Shown: positions 44,604-53,669, counted from the stretch's first letter. The stretch is DNA of 64,000 nucleotides from Cognatishimia activa (GCF_017798205.1 NZ_CP060010.1:2108001-2172000), one strand, 5' to 3'. Translations and numbers: made by a program. Notes: a model not told the origin generated them from the sequence alone.

Positions 44604-44649
44604 TCGATTTCTTTAAAAGAAATCGACATCGGAAACTTTCAAAGTTTCC
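44604..44649. repeat. Two tandem palindromes after rlmB
   Basis: TCGATTTCTTT and its exact complement are separated by one base (44604-44626). Four bases later, GGAAACTTT and its complement are separated by one base (44631-44649). Neither is followed by a T tract, so they are not standard terminators. They look like a mobile or repeated intergenic palindrome. Confidence 0.6.
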
Positions 44650-44718
44650 GCCCCCGCCTTGCCTTGAAACGCGTCAAATAAACGCGATATCTGAAACAGA
44701 GTGAGGAGAGGAGCACCC

Positions 44719-45039
44719 ATGGGCCAGAAAATCGCCACCTGCTGTTACTGCGGGACCCGCGCGGCTTTATCGCTTCATGGCAAGGTGCAACATGAACTTG
44801 CCTGCTCGTCTTGCGGCGCACCTTTGCACGATCTGAAAATGATGCCCGTGAAGCCCAAAAGCCACGAGGTACACTATTCTAAGCCCTTGAAACAAAAGAA
44901 ATCCAAAGGGCACAAGAAATACGATCGTGATGACTACTATCGCAACAAAGATCGCAAAAAGAAGAAGTCCAAAAAGCTGAAAAGCTGGGGTGAAAAGCTC
45001 TTTGACGGGGTTGATGATCTCTTCGATATTTTCGACTAG
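44719..45039 (+). CDS. Zinc-ribbon protein with a lysine-rich linker and acidic tail, unknown function
   Basis: The 106-residue product from the ATG at 44719 begins with a compact zinc ribbon (CCYCGTRAAL then CSSCGAPLHDL, two CXXC-like pairs). A strongly basic stretch (about residues 50-90, LKQKKSKGHKKYDRDDYY and KDRKKKKSKKLK) follows, and an acidic end (FDGVDDLFDIFD). The basic part could bind nucleic acid. GAGGAGAGGAGC upstream is a strong ribosome-binding site. I recognise similar small proteins in Rhodobacterales but no assigned function. Confidence 0.75.
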   Translation: MGQKIATCCYCGTRAALSLHGKVQHELACSSCGAPLHDLKMMPVKPKSHEVHYSKPLKQKKSKGHKKYDRDDYYRNKDRKKKKSKKLKSWGEKLFDGVDDLFDIFD

Positions 45040-45143
45040 GTGCGTTTGAAACATTCTTCGCAAGCGCTCACAAAGCCGTGGGCGGGGATGTCACAGCCAA
45101 TTTGCACACATATTGTCATGCCATCGCAACGATGGAGACCCCT

Positions 45144-45602
45144 ATGCTGACCCGCCGCACCTTTGTTTTGACCGCCATGGCCGCCCCTGCCGCAGGCATC
45201 CTTGCAACGCCTGCACTCGCCATGACCCCCGAAGTTTTCGCCGTCGATGGCCTAGCCATTCGTGGCTATGACCCTGTCGCCTATTTCAAAGAACAAACCG
45301 ATGTCGAAGGTTCCGCCGAGTACGCTATCACGTGGAAAGGGGCCGAGTGGCGCTTTGCCAGTGCCGAGAACCTCGCAGACTTCGAAGCCAACCCAGAGCG
45401 TTGGGCACCCCAATATGGCGGCTACTGTGCCTTTGCCGTCGCCAAAGGGTACACCGCCAAGACCGAGGCAAACGCCTGGTCGATTCACAACGACAAGCTT
45501 TATCTGAACTTCAGCCGTGCTGTCCGTGCCCGTTGGGCGTTGAACAAGGAAGGCTTCATCAAAGACGCTGACGCAAACTGGCCGAAAGTGCTGAACGCGT
45601 AA
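45144..45602 (+). CDS. Tat-exported YHS domain protein
   Basis: The 152-residue protein from the ATG at 45144 (GGAG upstream) has a twin-arginine-type signal (LTRRTFVLTAMAAPAAGILA). A YHS-like domain follows with IRGYDPVAYFKE, TWKGAEWRFASAENLADFEA and APQYGGYCAFAVAKGYTAKT. The last contains the YGGYC motif, and a DKLYLNFS segment follows it. YHS domains are linked to metal handling, often copper. The substrate is unknown. An ATG at 45132 would add four residues. Confidence 0.88.
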   Translation: MLTRRTFVLTAMAAPAAGILATPALAMTPEVFAVDGLAIRGYDPVAYFKEQTDVEGSAEYAITWKGAEWRFASAENLADFEANPERWAPQYGGYCAFAVAKGYTAKTEANAWSIHNDKLYLNFSRAVRARWALNKEGFIKDADANWPKVLNA

Positions 45603-45719
45603 CGATATGTTCACAAGCATATTACATGCTCTTCATTCCTCTCGTGGACGCACTATCTCATGAGAGAGGGGCAAGATCGGAACTCTTGCCTCTGACTTCA
45701 CTGTCCCTCGTTCCGTGAC

Positions 45720-45752
45720 TGCGCCTGGACTTCGGTCTGGGCGCATTTTTTG
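45720..45752 (+). terminator. Rho-independent terminator upstream of the CoA-binding gene
   Basis: The stem TGCGCC(T)GGAC pairs with GTCT(G)GGCGCA through a TTCG tetraloop, followed by six T. It ends transcription from the YHS gene. A second stem (GGCAAGA/TCTTGCC, 45670-45690) lies just before it. Confidence 0.85.
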
Positions 45753-45789
45753 TTTTGCTTTCATGGATTTGCTTTCTAGGGTGCAAGGC

Positions 45790-46260
45790 ATGGAAACTTA
45801 TGATGATGCCTTTCTGAAATCCGTTCTGCAGCGCACCAAGACCGTGGCGGTCGTTGGCGTGTCCATGAATTCCGTGCGGCCCAGCTACTATGTCGCACGA
45901 TACTTGGGGTTGAAGGGGTTCAAAGTCATTCCGGTCAATCCGGGCCATGCGGGCAAAATGCTGTTCGGCCAGACCGTAAGGGCGTCGCTCTCCGAGATCG
46001 ACGAGCCTGTGGATATGGTCGACATCTTTCGCAGGTCCGAGGCGGTGCCACCTATTGTCGACGAGGCGATGGAGCATCTTAAGGGCCTTAAGACCATCTG
46101 GATGCAGATCGGGGTCGAGCATGCTGAAGCCGCCGCCAAGGCGCGGGCTGCGGGACTTGATGTGATCATGAACCGCTGTCCCAAGATAGAATATCAGCGC
46201 CTTTTTGGCGAGCTGCGCATGGGCGGGTTCGCGACGGGGATTATTTCGTCAAAACTCTAG
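45790..46260 (+). CDS. CoA-binding domain protein (YccU type)
   Basis: The 156-residue protein from the ATG at 45790 has a Rossmann-like CoA_binding_2 domain (TVAVVGVSMNSVRPSYYVAR, FKVIPVNPGHAG, VDMVDIFRRSEAVPPIVDEA, IWMQIGVEHAEAA and VIMNRCPKIEY). It is soluble and of unknown physiological role; the family resembles the CoA-binding domain of succinyl-CoA synthetase. Its TAG overlaps the stop of the converging TetR gene (CTAG). Confidence 0.93.
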   Translation: METYDDAFLKSVLQRTKTVAVVGVSMNSVRPSYYVARYLGLKGFKVIPVNPGHAGKMLFGQTVRASLSEIDEPVDMVDIFRRSEAVPPIVDEAMEHLKGLKTIWMQIGVEHAEAAAKARAAGLDVIMNRCPKIEYQRLFGELRMGGFATGIISSKL

Positions 46261-46925
46261 GTCGCGTGGGCCATCGCAAAGGCGCGAAACTCTTCCAGCG
46301 CCTCTGGATCGGCGTCGTGGCCCGTAAACCCATTGAGATACCCCGCAACGCGACCGAAACGTACGTCCATAGACTCGCGCACATCCAAAGCGTGATAGCC
46401 GATTTGCATGTAGTAGAGGATCCGCGCGCGGCATTCGGCGTCATAGGCTTCGTAGTCATGCCGCAGAAACATCTCGGTCACCGCATGCAGCCGCGTCTGA
46501 TCGGCCAGATCAATGCGCGCGCGCACCGCCACATCCCGACGCGCCCATTCCCGAACCGCGAAATCCAAACCGTGGTCAAACAGGCTCGTGTCCACGAAAC
46601 AGCGGAAAAAGTTGCAGGCTCCTTCGCTGATCGTCCGCGAGGGCTGGCCGCATTTGCTGACCAAAGTCTTGGTGTTGCGCGCCTCCCATTCCTGCAGAAG
46701 TGCTTCTAAAAGGTCGCGGCGGTTCTCAAAATACCAATAGAAACTGGACCGCGAGACACCAAGCTTCTCGGCCAAGATCGCGATCTTGATTTCGCCCACG
46801 CCCTCATCCACCAGCACATTGCGCGCCAAGTTCAGCCAGTCCTCGCGGGTGACTTTGACATTGCCAACCAGAGGCGCACGCGCGGGATCATCGCGCACAA
46901 GGGTAGGGGGTTTGCGTTTGCTCAT
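46257..46925 (-). CDS. TetR-family regulator of the betaine-demethylation operon
   Basis: The 222-residue protein has an N-terminal helix-turn-helix (TREDWLNLARNVLVDEGVGE, LAEKLGVSRSSFYWYFENRR). A ligand-binding helical domain with an aromatic- and Arg-rich middle (FFRCFVDTSLFDHGLDFAVR) follows. It is the last gene of a three-gene minus-strand run (dehydrogenase, MttB, TetR), 17 bases after mttB. The palindromic operator upstream of the dehydrogenase at 50952-51004 is its likely site, giving autoregulation. The ligand is unknown, probably a methylated amine. Confidence 0.88.
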   Translation of the reverse strand: MSKRKPPTLVRDDPARAPLVGNVKVTREDWLNLARNVLVDEGVGEIKIAILAEKLGVSRSSFYWYFENRRDLLEALLQEWEARNTKTLVSKCGQPSRTISEGACNFFRCFVDTSLFDHGLDFAVREWARRDVAVRARIDLADQTRLHAVTEMFLRHDYEAYDAECRARILYYMQIGYHALDVRESMDVRFGRVAGYLNGFTGHDADPEALEEFRAFAMAHAT

Positions 46926-46942
46926 CTGTTAACTTTCGGGAA

Positions 46943-48499
46943 CTAGCTTTCAGGAGGAGCGCCACCCTCTGATTTCCGCTTGTCGATGAAATTGCGCAGA
47001 GCCTCGACCCGCGTCTCATCCACCTCAGGCCGTTTATCCGCCGCGAGAATGGATTTCCAGACCGCTGTGGCGCGGGTGTTGGTGTCCTGCGCTCCGCGTT
47101 CCGTCCAAGTGCCGAAATTGGCGTAGTCATGCACAACCGGCTCATAGAACTCGGAATTATAGCGTTCCATCGTTTGGCTAGAGGCGAAGAAATGGCCTGA
47201 CGGGTCGACTTCGGACAAAGCATTGTGGAAGCCGATCTCGTCTGCCGTCGCGGTCTTGCCCGCGCAGAGTTCAGCCACCATGTTCAACACTTCGGCGTCG
47301 GTCACCAATTTCTCGTAAGACACTGTTAAACCGCCCTCAAGCCAGCCCGCCGCGTGAATCACCACCGTCGCGCCCGCCATCAAACATCCCCAAAGCCCCA
47401 TCTGGTTCTCATTGGCCGCCTGCACGTCATTCATATTGCTCGCAGAGCCCGCGGCCGACCGCCAGGGAAGGCCAAGGTGCCGAGCGAGCTGCCCCGCGGC
47501 GAGCGAGGCCTGGAAATGGCTTGGTGTGCCAAAAGCAGGTGCGCCGGACTTCATGTCCACATTGCTGGTAAAGGTCCCGTAACAAATCGGCGCGCCGGGT
47601 CTGGTGAGTTGCACCAGAGTGATAGCCGCCAAGGCTTCAGCGTGACTCAGCGTAATCGACCCCGCCACTGTGATCGGCGCCATCGCCCCCATCAGCGTAA
47701 AGGGCGTGACAATCGACATCTGTCCGAATTTGGCGAAGTCAATCAGCCCCTGCGCCATCGGGATGTCCAAAGTGCGCGGGCTGTTGGTATTGATGATCGT
47801 GTAATTCCAAGGGTTTGCCTGGAATGCATCATCAGAGATCCCACGGAAGTCGCGGATCATCTCAAAACAATCCATCACCTGTGGCGTGCCGCGCGAGAAG
47901 GTAAAGGGGAACTTGTCGCTCAGCGTCAGCTGCATGTCCGACGTGAAATAATGCCGTTCGTGGATCGGCACATCCTGCGGCTCGACCTGCGGCGAAATCA
48001 TCTGAAACACATCAAAATGATGGGTCAGCTGGATGTATTCCTTATAGTCTCGCGCCGATCCCGGTCTGCGGCCCCGTTCCAGATCCGTCGCATTCGGAGC
48101 CCCCGCGCCGGGTTGAAACACCAGCGACCCCAGCTCCAGTGTGATATCGCGATGCCGCGCGCCCGCCATGCCCTTGATCGACTTGGGTGCCGAGGCCACC
48201 GCCGCCTCGACCATGTCGCGGCCGATATAGACCATCTCGGTGCTTTCATCGACCCGCGCGCCGCCCTTGGCATAGATCTTGCGCGCCTCTGGCAAGAGCA
48301 CCTTGATGCCGAGCTCTTCGAGCGTCCTAAGGGCCGTCTCGTGCATGTTGGCTATCTCGTCGGCCGAGAACACATCCATCGTGGGAAACGGGTTCTTGAG
48401 CTGACGATAGTTCACCTCCCTCAGAGGGGCGGCGGCCTCGGGTTTCGCCCCTCGGCCGCGCCGACCGCTGCGCGATCGGCCTTGTGTGGCCTCTGTCAT
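46943..48499 (-). CDS. Trimethylamine methyltransferase (MttB) family protein, non-pyrrolysine type
   Basis: The 518-residue protein is a full-length MttB superfamily member read without any internal TAG, so it belongs to the non-pyrrolysine branch. Characterised members of that branch move a methyl group from glycine betaine or proline betaine to a corrinoid protein. Features are NPFPTMDVFSADEIANMHET, VFQPGAGAPNATDLERGRRP, NTNSPRTLDIPMAQGLI and AAGSASNMNDVQAANENQMG. The N-terminus has a basic Gly/Arg lead. Its start is one base from the dehydrogenase stop. No corrinoid protein gene is nearby, so the methyl acceptor is an open question. Confidence 0.92.
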   Translation of the reverse strand: MTEATQGRSRSGRRGRGAKPEAAAPLREVNYRQLKNPFPTMDVFSADEIANMHETALRTLEELGIKVLLPEARKIYAKGGARVDESTEMVYIGRDMVEAAVASAPKSIKGMAGARHRDITLELGSLVFQPGAGAPNATDLERGRRPGSARDYKEYIQLTHHFDVFQMISPQVEPQDVPIHERHYFTSDMQLTLSDKFPFTFSRGTPQVMDCFEMIRDFRGISDDAFQANPWNYTIINTNSPRTLDIPMAQGLIDFAKFGQMSIVTPFTLMGAMAPITVAGSITLSHAEALAAITLVQLTRPGAPICYGTFTSNVDMKSGAPAFGTPSHFQASLAAGQLARHLGLPWRSAAGSASNMNDVQAANENQMGLWGCLMAGATVVIHAAGWLEGGLTVSYEKLVTDAEVLNMVAELCAGKTATADEIGFHNALSEVDPSGHFFASSQTMERYNSEFYEPVVHDYANFGTWTERGAQDTNTRATAVWKSILAADKRPEVDETRVEALRNFIDKRKSEGGAPPES

Positions 48500-48500
48500 A

Positions 48501-50906
48501 TCAGCCTCTCATTGCCGCGCCGGTTGGGTCGTATGGCGACGGCGCAATGACCTTTGCCGCTTTTTCGACCCCAACGATATGGACTTGCAAATCGGTGCCT
48601 TCGTCTGCGACCTCTTGGTTGACCATGGCAATCGCCAGTGACTTGCCGACCGTGTGCCCATAGCCGCCCGAGGTGACAAAGCCGACTTTCTTGCCGTCTT
48701 GCCAGACCGGTTCATAGCCTGAGGCATCCGCATCCGAGGCGTCAATTTCCAGCGTCACCTCTACCTGTGCAGGTCCATTGCCGTCGCGCTCTGCAATCGC
48801 AGCATCCCGTCCGATGAAGTCGCCCTTGTCCCAAGCAATCCAGCGATCCATTCCGGTCTGTGCGGCCGTGTAGAGCTGCGTGAATTCCGCAGACCAGATG
48901 CCAAAACTCTTCTCCAACCGCAGCGACAGCAAAGCATTGAACCCATACTCGCGGATACCCAGATCCGCACCCGCTTCAAGCAGCATCCGGCGCAGGGTGA
49001 TGTGGTCGCCATAGCGGCAGTTGATCTCATAGCCGAGCTCGCCCGCCACCGACATCCGCGCCACTTTCGCGCGGATCATGCCGATGTCGAACTGTCCACA
49101 TCCCATGAATTTCAGATCGCCAATCGGACCATCCGTCAGTTTCTCGATCACCTTGCGGGAATTTGGCCCCGCCAGCGAGAAACCGCAGGTCTCTTCGCCC
49201 AGATCGCGGACGGTGACGCCCTCCATCATGTGGTCCTCAAACCAACGCATGTGCCATTCGCGCAGGTAATAGGACCCCATGATCCACCAAGATCCATCGC
49301 CCCAGTGGAACACGGTCAGATCGCCCTTGAGACGCCCTGTCTCTGCCAGCATCGGCGCGAGTTTCGCGCGGCCCGGTTTGGGCAGGGTGCAGGCCATAAC
49401 TTTGTCGAGCCACGCCTCTGCATTTGGTCCTGTGACCTCAAACCGCGAAAACGCCGAGATATCCAAAAGGCCCACGGACTCGCGCACCGCCTTACATTCC
49501 GCCGCCACATGTTCAAACGCGTTAGACCGCTTGAGCGTTGGAGTTTCCTCAAACCCCTTGGGCGCAAAATAAAGCGGCACTTCCATGTCCCAGCTCTGGC
49601 CCCAAACCGCGCCTGCCTCGTTCATTTCCGAATGCGCCGGCGCCATTTTCAAAGGCCGACCCGCAGGAAGTTGCTCGTTCGGATAGGTCATCACGAAGCG
49701 GCGGGAATAGAATTGGCCCGTGGTTTCTTTGATGTACTGTTTGTTCTCGGCAAACTTGCCATAACGCGCCACGTCCATGCCATAGACGTCGGCCTCGGGT
49801 TCTCCGTGGATCATCCATTCCGCCAGAGATTTGCCGACGCCGCCGCCTTGCAGGAAGCCCGCCATGACTGCGCAAGCACACCAATAGCCGGGCTTGCCGC
49901 GTACAGGGCCAACCAGAGGGTTGCCGTCGGGCGAGAAGGTAAAGGCCCCGTTGACCCAGGTCTTGACGCCCACGTTCTGCAGGTCCGGATAGCGTTCAAA
50001 CCCGAGGATCAGCTCTTTTTCGATCCGATCAGGGTCTTCTTGCTGCAGCTCAAAGCCATATTCCCAAGGCGCGCCGTCCATGTTCCAGTGCTGGTGGTCG
50101 ATCTCGTAGATGCCCAGCAGGATGCCCTTTTGGTCCTGCCGCATATAGGTAAAGCCTTCGAGGTCGACGGTCATCGGGACTTCGAAGTCGAGCTTTTCCA
50201 GCGCGGGAATTGTGTCGGACACGAGGTAGTGGTGGTTGAGCGGGGAGACAGGCAGCTCGATCCCCGCCATACGGCCCACTTGCTTGGCCCAGAGGCCCGC
50301 TGCGTTGACGACATGTTCGGTGTGGATCGTGCCTTTCTCGGTTACAACCTGCCAGCCGCCCTCGACCTGATGGAGTTCGAGCACGCGGTTATGTTCAATC
50401 ACCTCAGCGCCGCGTTTCTTGGCGGCGGTGGCGTAGGCGTGGACAGTGCCGGTGGTGTCTACATAGCCCTCGCGGTCGGCCCACATACCACCGAGCATGC
50501 CGTCTGTGGACATGATCGGGCAGAGCTCGCCTGCTTCTTTCGGGGTCACAAGGCGGACGTCTTCGATGCCGATGGACTGGAAGGTGCGATAGGCCGATTG
50601 CAGCCATTCCCAACGGTCGGGCGTGCCCGCCATGGTGAGGCCTCCGGTCATATGAAGGCCGATGTCCTGACCTGATTCTTCCTGAATTTCGCTGAGAAGG
50701 TCGATGGTATAGGCCTGAAGGGCCGCGATATTGGGGTCTGCGTTCAAGGCGTGAATACCGCCCGCTGCGTGCCAGCTAGAGCCTGCAGTTAGGATCGAGC
50801 GTTCGATCAAACACACGTCTTTCCAGCCAAATTTCGCCAGATGGTATAGAACGGATGCGCCGACGACGCCTCCACCGATGACGACTGCGCGGTAGTGAGA
50901 TTTCAT
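48501..50906 (-). CDS. FAD-dependent dimethylglycine/sarcosine dehydrogenase-like protein
   Basis: The 801-residue enzyme has an FAD-binding DAO domain (VVIGGGVVGASVLYHLA). It has the SSWHAAGG motif whose His46 is the likely covalent-flavin residue, an FAO_M linker domain, then GCV_T and GCV_T_C folate-binding domains (about residues 430-790, VTSGGYGHTVGKSLAIAMVN). It oxidises an N-methyl group and passes the carbon to tetrahydrofolate. With MttB beside it, the operon suggests stepwise betaine demethylation. It is the first gene of the operon, preceded by a palindromic operator. Confidence 0.93.
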   Translation of the reverse strand: MKSHYRAVVIGGGVVGASVLYHLAKFGWKDVCLIERSILTAGSSWHAAGGIHALNADPNIAALQAYTIDLLSEIQEESGQDIGLHMTGGLTMAGTPDRWEWLQSAYRTFQSIGIEDVRLVTPKEAGELCPIMSTDGMLGGMWADREGYVDTTGTVHAYATAAKKRGAEVIEHNRVLELHQVEGGWQVVTEKGTIHTEHVVNAAGLWAKQVGRMAGIELPVSPLNHHYLVSDTIPALEKLDFEVPMTVDLEGFTYMRQDQKGILLGIYEIDHQHWNMDGAPWEYGFELQQEDPDRIEKELILGFERYPDLQNVGVKTWVNGAFTFSPDGNPLVGPVRGKPGYWCACAVMAGFLQGGGVGKSLAEWMIHGEPEADVYGMDVARYGKFAENKQYIKETTGQFYSRRFVMTYPNEQLPAGRPLKMAPAHSEMNEAGAVWGQSWDMEVPLYFAPKGFEETPTLKRSNAFEHVAAECKAVRESVGLLDISAFSRFEVTGPNAEAWLDKVMACTLPKPGRAKLAPMLAETGRLKGDLTVFHWGDGSWWIMGSYYLREWHMRWFEDHMMEGVTVRDLGEETCGFSLAGPNSRKVIEKLTDGPIGDLKFMGCGQFDIGMIRAKVARMSVAGELGYEINCRYGDHITLRRMLLEAGADLGIREYGFNALLSLRLEKSFGIWSAEFTQLYTAAQTGMDRWIAWDKGDFIGRDAAIAERDGNGPAQVEVTLEIDASDADASGYEPVWQDGKKVGFVTSGGYGHTVGKSLAIAMVNQEVADEGTDLQVHIVGVEKAAKVIAPSPYDPTGAAMRG

Positions 50907-50951
50907 GACATTCCTCCCCGGACGGCCCGCGATTTTTGGCGGGCGGCATGT

Positions 50952-51004
50952 TACTAAACAGATCTGTCTAGTACTCTGCGTGGGAATGGGCAGGTCTGTC
51001 TAGT
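50952..51004. promoter_or_regulatory. TetR-type operator pair upstream of the dehydrogenase-MttB-TetR operon
   Basis: A 22-bp palindrome (50952-50973, core ACAGATCTGT) matches in 10 of 11 pairs. A second site repeats its right half TCTGTCTAGT exactly at 50995-51004, 32 bp from the first at 50963-50972. Both lie 45-100 bp upstream of the operon start. Confidence 0.75.
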
Positions 51005-51042
51005 TCTATATGCGACAGAATATGGGCTGGGTTTTGCCGTTT

Positions 51043-51360
51043 TCAGGATTTTGCGCGAGAGGCTTTTTCCGCGATGCCGCTGGTGCCTTGGCGTTTTTCG
51101 AGCTCTGCAAGCACTTCATCCAGTGACACGCCGCGCGATTGCAGCATGACGAGCAGGTGGAAAAGCACGTCAGCAGATTCCGCAATCAAACCTTGGCGGT
51201 TATCTTTGACCGCCTCGATGATGGCCTCCACCGCCTCTTCGCCAAACTTCTCGGCGCATTTCTCGGGGCCTTTGGCCAAAAGCTTGGCCGTCCAGCTGCT
51301 GTCCGGGTCGGCTTTGGCGCGTTGGGCGATGGTTTCTGCGAGGTCGTTCAGGGTGCTCAT
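51043..51360 (-). CDS. hisE: Phosphoribosyl-ATP diphosphatase
   Basis: HisE hydrolyses phosphoribosyl-ATP to phosphoribosyl-AMP in histidine synthesis. The 105-residue product from the ATG at 51360 ([20 protein letters not shown]) has the MazG-like motif [16 protein letters not shown] and [13 protein letters not shown]. The start overlaps the hisF stop (ATGA). The upstream in-frame extension to 51723 lies inside hisF and is rejected. It is a stand-alone HisE rather than a HisIE fusion. Confidence 0.95.
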   Translation of the reverse strand: MSTLNDLAETIAQRAKADPDSSWTAKLLAKGPEKCAEKFGEEAVEAIIEAVKDNRQGLIAESADVLFHLLVMLQSRGVSLDEVLAELEKRQGTSGIAEKASRAKS

Positions 51361-52154
51361 GTCAGCCTCATTGGAATACCATTGGCGATCATATGCGCCT
51401 TGGCTTCGCCCACAGTATAGTCCCCAAAGTGGAAAATCGAGGCCGCGAGCACGGCACTTGCCCCGCCTTTGGTAACGCCTTCGACGAGGTGATCCAGATT
51501 GCCAACGCCGCCTGAGGCGATCACCGGCACATTGACCGCATCCGAGATCGCGCGGGTGAGGGGCAGGTTGAATCCAGATTTCGTCCCGTCGCGGTCCATT
51601 GAGGTCAGAAGGATTTCTCCTGCGCCTTTTGCTGCCACGAGTTTGGCGAATTCGACCGCATCGATGAGGTTGCCGTCTGAATCCAGAGCCTCTTTGCGGC
51701 CGCCGTGGGTGAAGATGCCCCATTTGTTTGGGGTGCCGTTTTCGTCATGGCCCACGGTTTTCGCGTCAATGGCGCAGACGATGCACTGGCTGCCGAATTG
51801 GTCGGCGGACTCTGCGATCACATCGGGATTTGCCACGGCTGCAGAGTTGAAAGAGACCTTGTCAGCCCCTGCCAAAAGCAGCGCCCGCACGTCATCTTTG
51901 CTGCGCACACCGCCCCCGACCGTCAGAGGGACAAAACACTGTTCCGCAGTACGCTGGACCATATCAAACATGGTGCCGCGGTTTTCATGGGTTGCGTGGA
52001 TGTCGAGAAAACAGATCTCATCCGCCCCCGCCGCGTCATAGGCACGGGCGGCTTCGACCGGGTCTCCGGCGTCGCGCAGGCCGACGAAGTTCACGCCTTT
52101 GACGACACGGCCGTCGGCGACATCAAGGCAGGGGATCAAGCGGGTTTTCAGCAT
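51357..52154 (-). CDS. hisF: Imidazole glycerol phosphate synthase cyclase subunit
   Basis: HisF is the barrel subunit that joins ammonia from HisH to PRFAR to form IGP and AICAR. At 265 residues it is about ten longer than most HisF. It has the catalytic Asp11 region ([20 protein letters not shown]), [26 protein letters not shown] (second catalytic Asp) and [16 protein letters not shown]. The extra length lies after FTHGGRKEA, where a short Asp/Asn-rich insertion is seen. It is four bases overlapped with hisE and downstream of the DUF2867 gene. Confidence 0.96.
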   Translation of the reverse strand: MLKTRLIPCLDVADGRVVKGVNFVGLRDAGDPVEAARAYDAAGADEICFLDIHATHENRGTMFDMVQRTAEQCFVPLTVGGGVRSKDDVRALLLAGADKVSFNSAAVANPDVIAESADQFGSQCIVCAIDAKTVGHDENGTPNKWGIFTHGGRKEALDSDGNLIDAVEFAKLVAAKGAGEILLTSMDRDGTKSGFNLPLTRAISDAVNVPVIASGGVGNLDHLVEGVTKGGASAVLAASIFHFGDYTVGEAKAHMIANGIPMRLT

Positions 52155-52188
52155 TCAGGGCACCTCTTGGCGTCCTCTTAGCCAGAAT

Positions 52189-52662
52189 TCACGCCGTCGC
52201 CAATGGGGGATATGTCCGTGCGACCCGCGCAACGCAGTTTCGCACGATTAATTTGTGAAACGGCATGATCGCATTGAGGTAAATCTTACCACCCAGATTG
52301 TTGGTTTTGACCCATGTTCCCATGGAAACGTTCTGACCGTCAGAGATAAGCGAAATCCGGAAATTCAGGTGTTTGTCGTCAAAACCTAAGATCAGCTCGT
52401 CAGACGTTTCCTCAACCAAAGGAAAGATCCCGAACATCTCGTTTGAATGTTCGCCAGAGGTCGCCAAACCAAAGGGCGACACGATGATGTGGCGTAGAGT
52501 CAGAAGGCTATGAACCCATGCTGGAAAGCTCGTGGCCGTTTCTGCAGCATCCCTGAGGGACACTGTTGCTTTGGCTGCATAGCAGTCGCAGAAGTCTCCT
52601 TCGGACATATATGCGTGCAACAGGCTGTGGTCGGGCAGGGGGATCGCGGACACTTTGGGCAT
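52189..52662 (-). CDS. DUF2867 family protein
   Basis: The 157-residue protein starts at the ATG at 52662 with GGAG eight bases upstream; an ATG at 52674 would add four residues. Features are ADP-free beta-rich segments such as LTLRHIIVSPFGL, GIFPLVEETSDELILGFDD and NLGGKIYLNAIMPFHKLIVR, which match the DUF2867 family as I know it. There is no signal peptide or membrane helix. It sits between hisA and hisF on the same strand, which is unusual for a histidine operon, and the role is unknown. Confidence 0.82.
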   Translation of the reverse strand: MPKVSAIPLPDHSLLHAYMSEGDFCDCYAAKATVSLRDAAETATSFPAWVHSLLTLRHIIVSPFGLATSGEHSNEMFGIFPLVEETSDELILGFDDKHLNFRISLISDGQNVSMGTWVKTNNLGGKIYLNAIMPFHKLIVRNCVARVARTYPPLATA

Positions 52663-52759
52663 ACTTGGCTCCAATCGCTAAAATACACGACCTAGATGGG
52701 GATTTGCCTTTGCGTTTTCATGGGGCGCGATGTCGCAAGCCGGTTGTTTGTTGGCAACC

Positions 52760-52790
52760 AGGGGAATTGAGTATTTTTGGCAAGATGAAG
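52760..52790. repeat. Short 3'-flanking repeat element, copy 2
   Basis: AGGGGAATTGAGTATTTTTG followed by GCAAGATGAAG resembles the tail of the element after hrpB (16633-16662). A small stem GGTTG/CAACC (52742-52759) precedes it, as hairpins precede copy 1. It lies directly beyond the hisA stop on the minus strand. Confidence 0.5.
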
Positions 52791-52792
52791 GC

Positions 52793-53515
52793 TTAGGACT
52801 TCAACAGCGCAAGCGCCTCGGCGAGGTCAATCGCACCATCGTAGAGAGCGCGGCCCGAGATAGCGCCGTTTAGAGGCGCACCGCAGGATTTCAGCGCGCG
52901 CAGGTCGTCCAGCGAGGAGACCCCGCCAGATGCGATCACCGGGATGTCGACCGCATTGGCGAGATCGGCCGTGGATTGCACATTCGGGCCTTTCATCGCG
53001 CCATCGCGCAGGATGTCGGTGTAGATGATCGCTGCGACGCCTGCATCCTCAAAGGATTTCGCGAGGTCGGTGACCTGGACGTCGGTTTCCTCGGCCCAGC
53101 CTTTGGTGGCGACAAAGCCGTTGCGGGCGTCGATGCCGACGGCAACCTGACCGGGGAAGGCTTTGGCAGCTTCGCGCACGAGGTCTGGGTTTTCCACGGC
53201 GACAGTGCCAAGGATCACGCGGGCAAGGCCTTGGGTCAGCCACATCTCGATGGTGGCCATGTCGCGGATACCGCCGCCGAGTTGGGCAGGTACTTTGGTT
53301 TGCGACAGGATCTCTTTCACGGGCGCTGCGTTCACTGGTTCGCCCGCGAAAGCGCCGTTGAGGTCCACAAGGTGCAGCCACTCGCACCCTGCCTCGACGA
53401 ACTCGAGTGCTTGGGCGGCGGGGTTCTCGTTGAACACGGTCGTCTTGTCCATATCCCCATGCAAAAGGCGCACAGCATTGCCGTCTTTGAGGTCGATTGC
53501 AGGGTAGAGGATCAT
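52793..53515 (-). CDS. hisA: Phosphoribosylformimino-AICAR isomerase
   Basis: HisA opens the ring of ProFAR to PRFAR. The 240-residue product from the ATG at 53515 ([20 protein letters not shown]) has the family N-terminus. An ATG at 53524 adds three residues but has its AGG directly against it, while spacing favours 53515. Catalytic Asp8 (AIDLKDG) and Asp about 127 ([10 protein letters not shown]) are present, as are QLGGGIRD and [15 protein letters not shown]. It lies downstream of hisH, with the plus-strand DUF2147 gene between the two. Confidence 0.95.
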   Translation of the reverse strand: MILYPAIDLKDGNAVRLLHGDMDKTTVFNENPAAQALEFVEAGCEWLHLVDLNGAFAGEPVNAAPVKEILSQTKVPAQLGGGIRDMATIEMWLTQGLARVILGTVAVENPDLVREAAKAFPGQVAVGIDARNGFVATKGWAEETDVQVTDLAKSFEDAGVAAIIYTDILRDGAMKGPNVQSTADLANAVDIPVIASGGVSSLDDLRALKSCGAPLNGAISGRALYDGAIDLAEALALLKS

Positions 53516-53669
53516 GGCGCGCATCCTGTTTTGTCAGGGCAGAGAACTGCTGTATTTTGGTCACGGGGGCTTTCGCACGCGAGGATGTGAAATGCAACCT
53601 GACCCAAAGTCAGGGTTGATCGAAAATCGTCTCTGTCTCATGATTTTCGCAAAATTGGGAGGAAATACT

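Noticed and set aside
46943-48499. MttB as a pyrrolysine enzyme
   Set aside because: The frame has no internal TAG, so pyrrolysine is not encoded.
47354-48550. 398-codon open frame on the plus strand across the MttB gene
   Set aside because: Antisense shadow in GC-rich coding DNA; rich in Arg and His with no domain, while the minus-strand MttB is clear.
49002-50675. 557-codon open frame opposite the dehydrogenase gene
   Set aside because: Antisense shadow of a conserved FAD enzyme with no recognisable product of its own.
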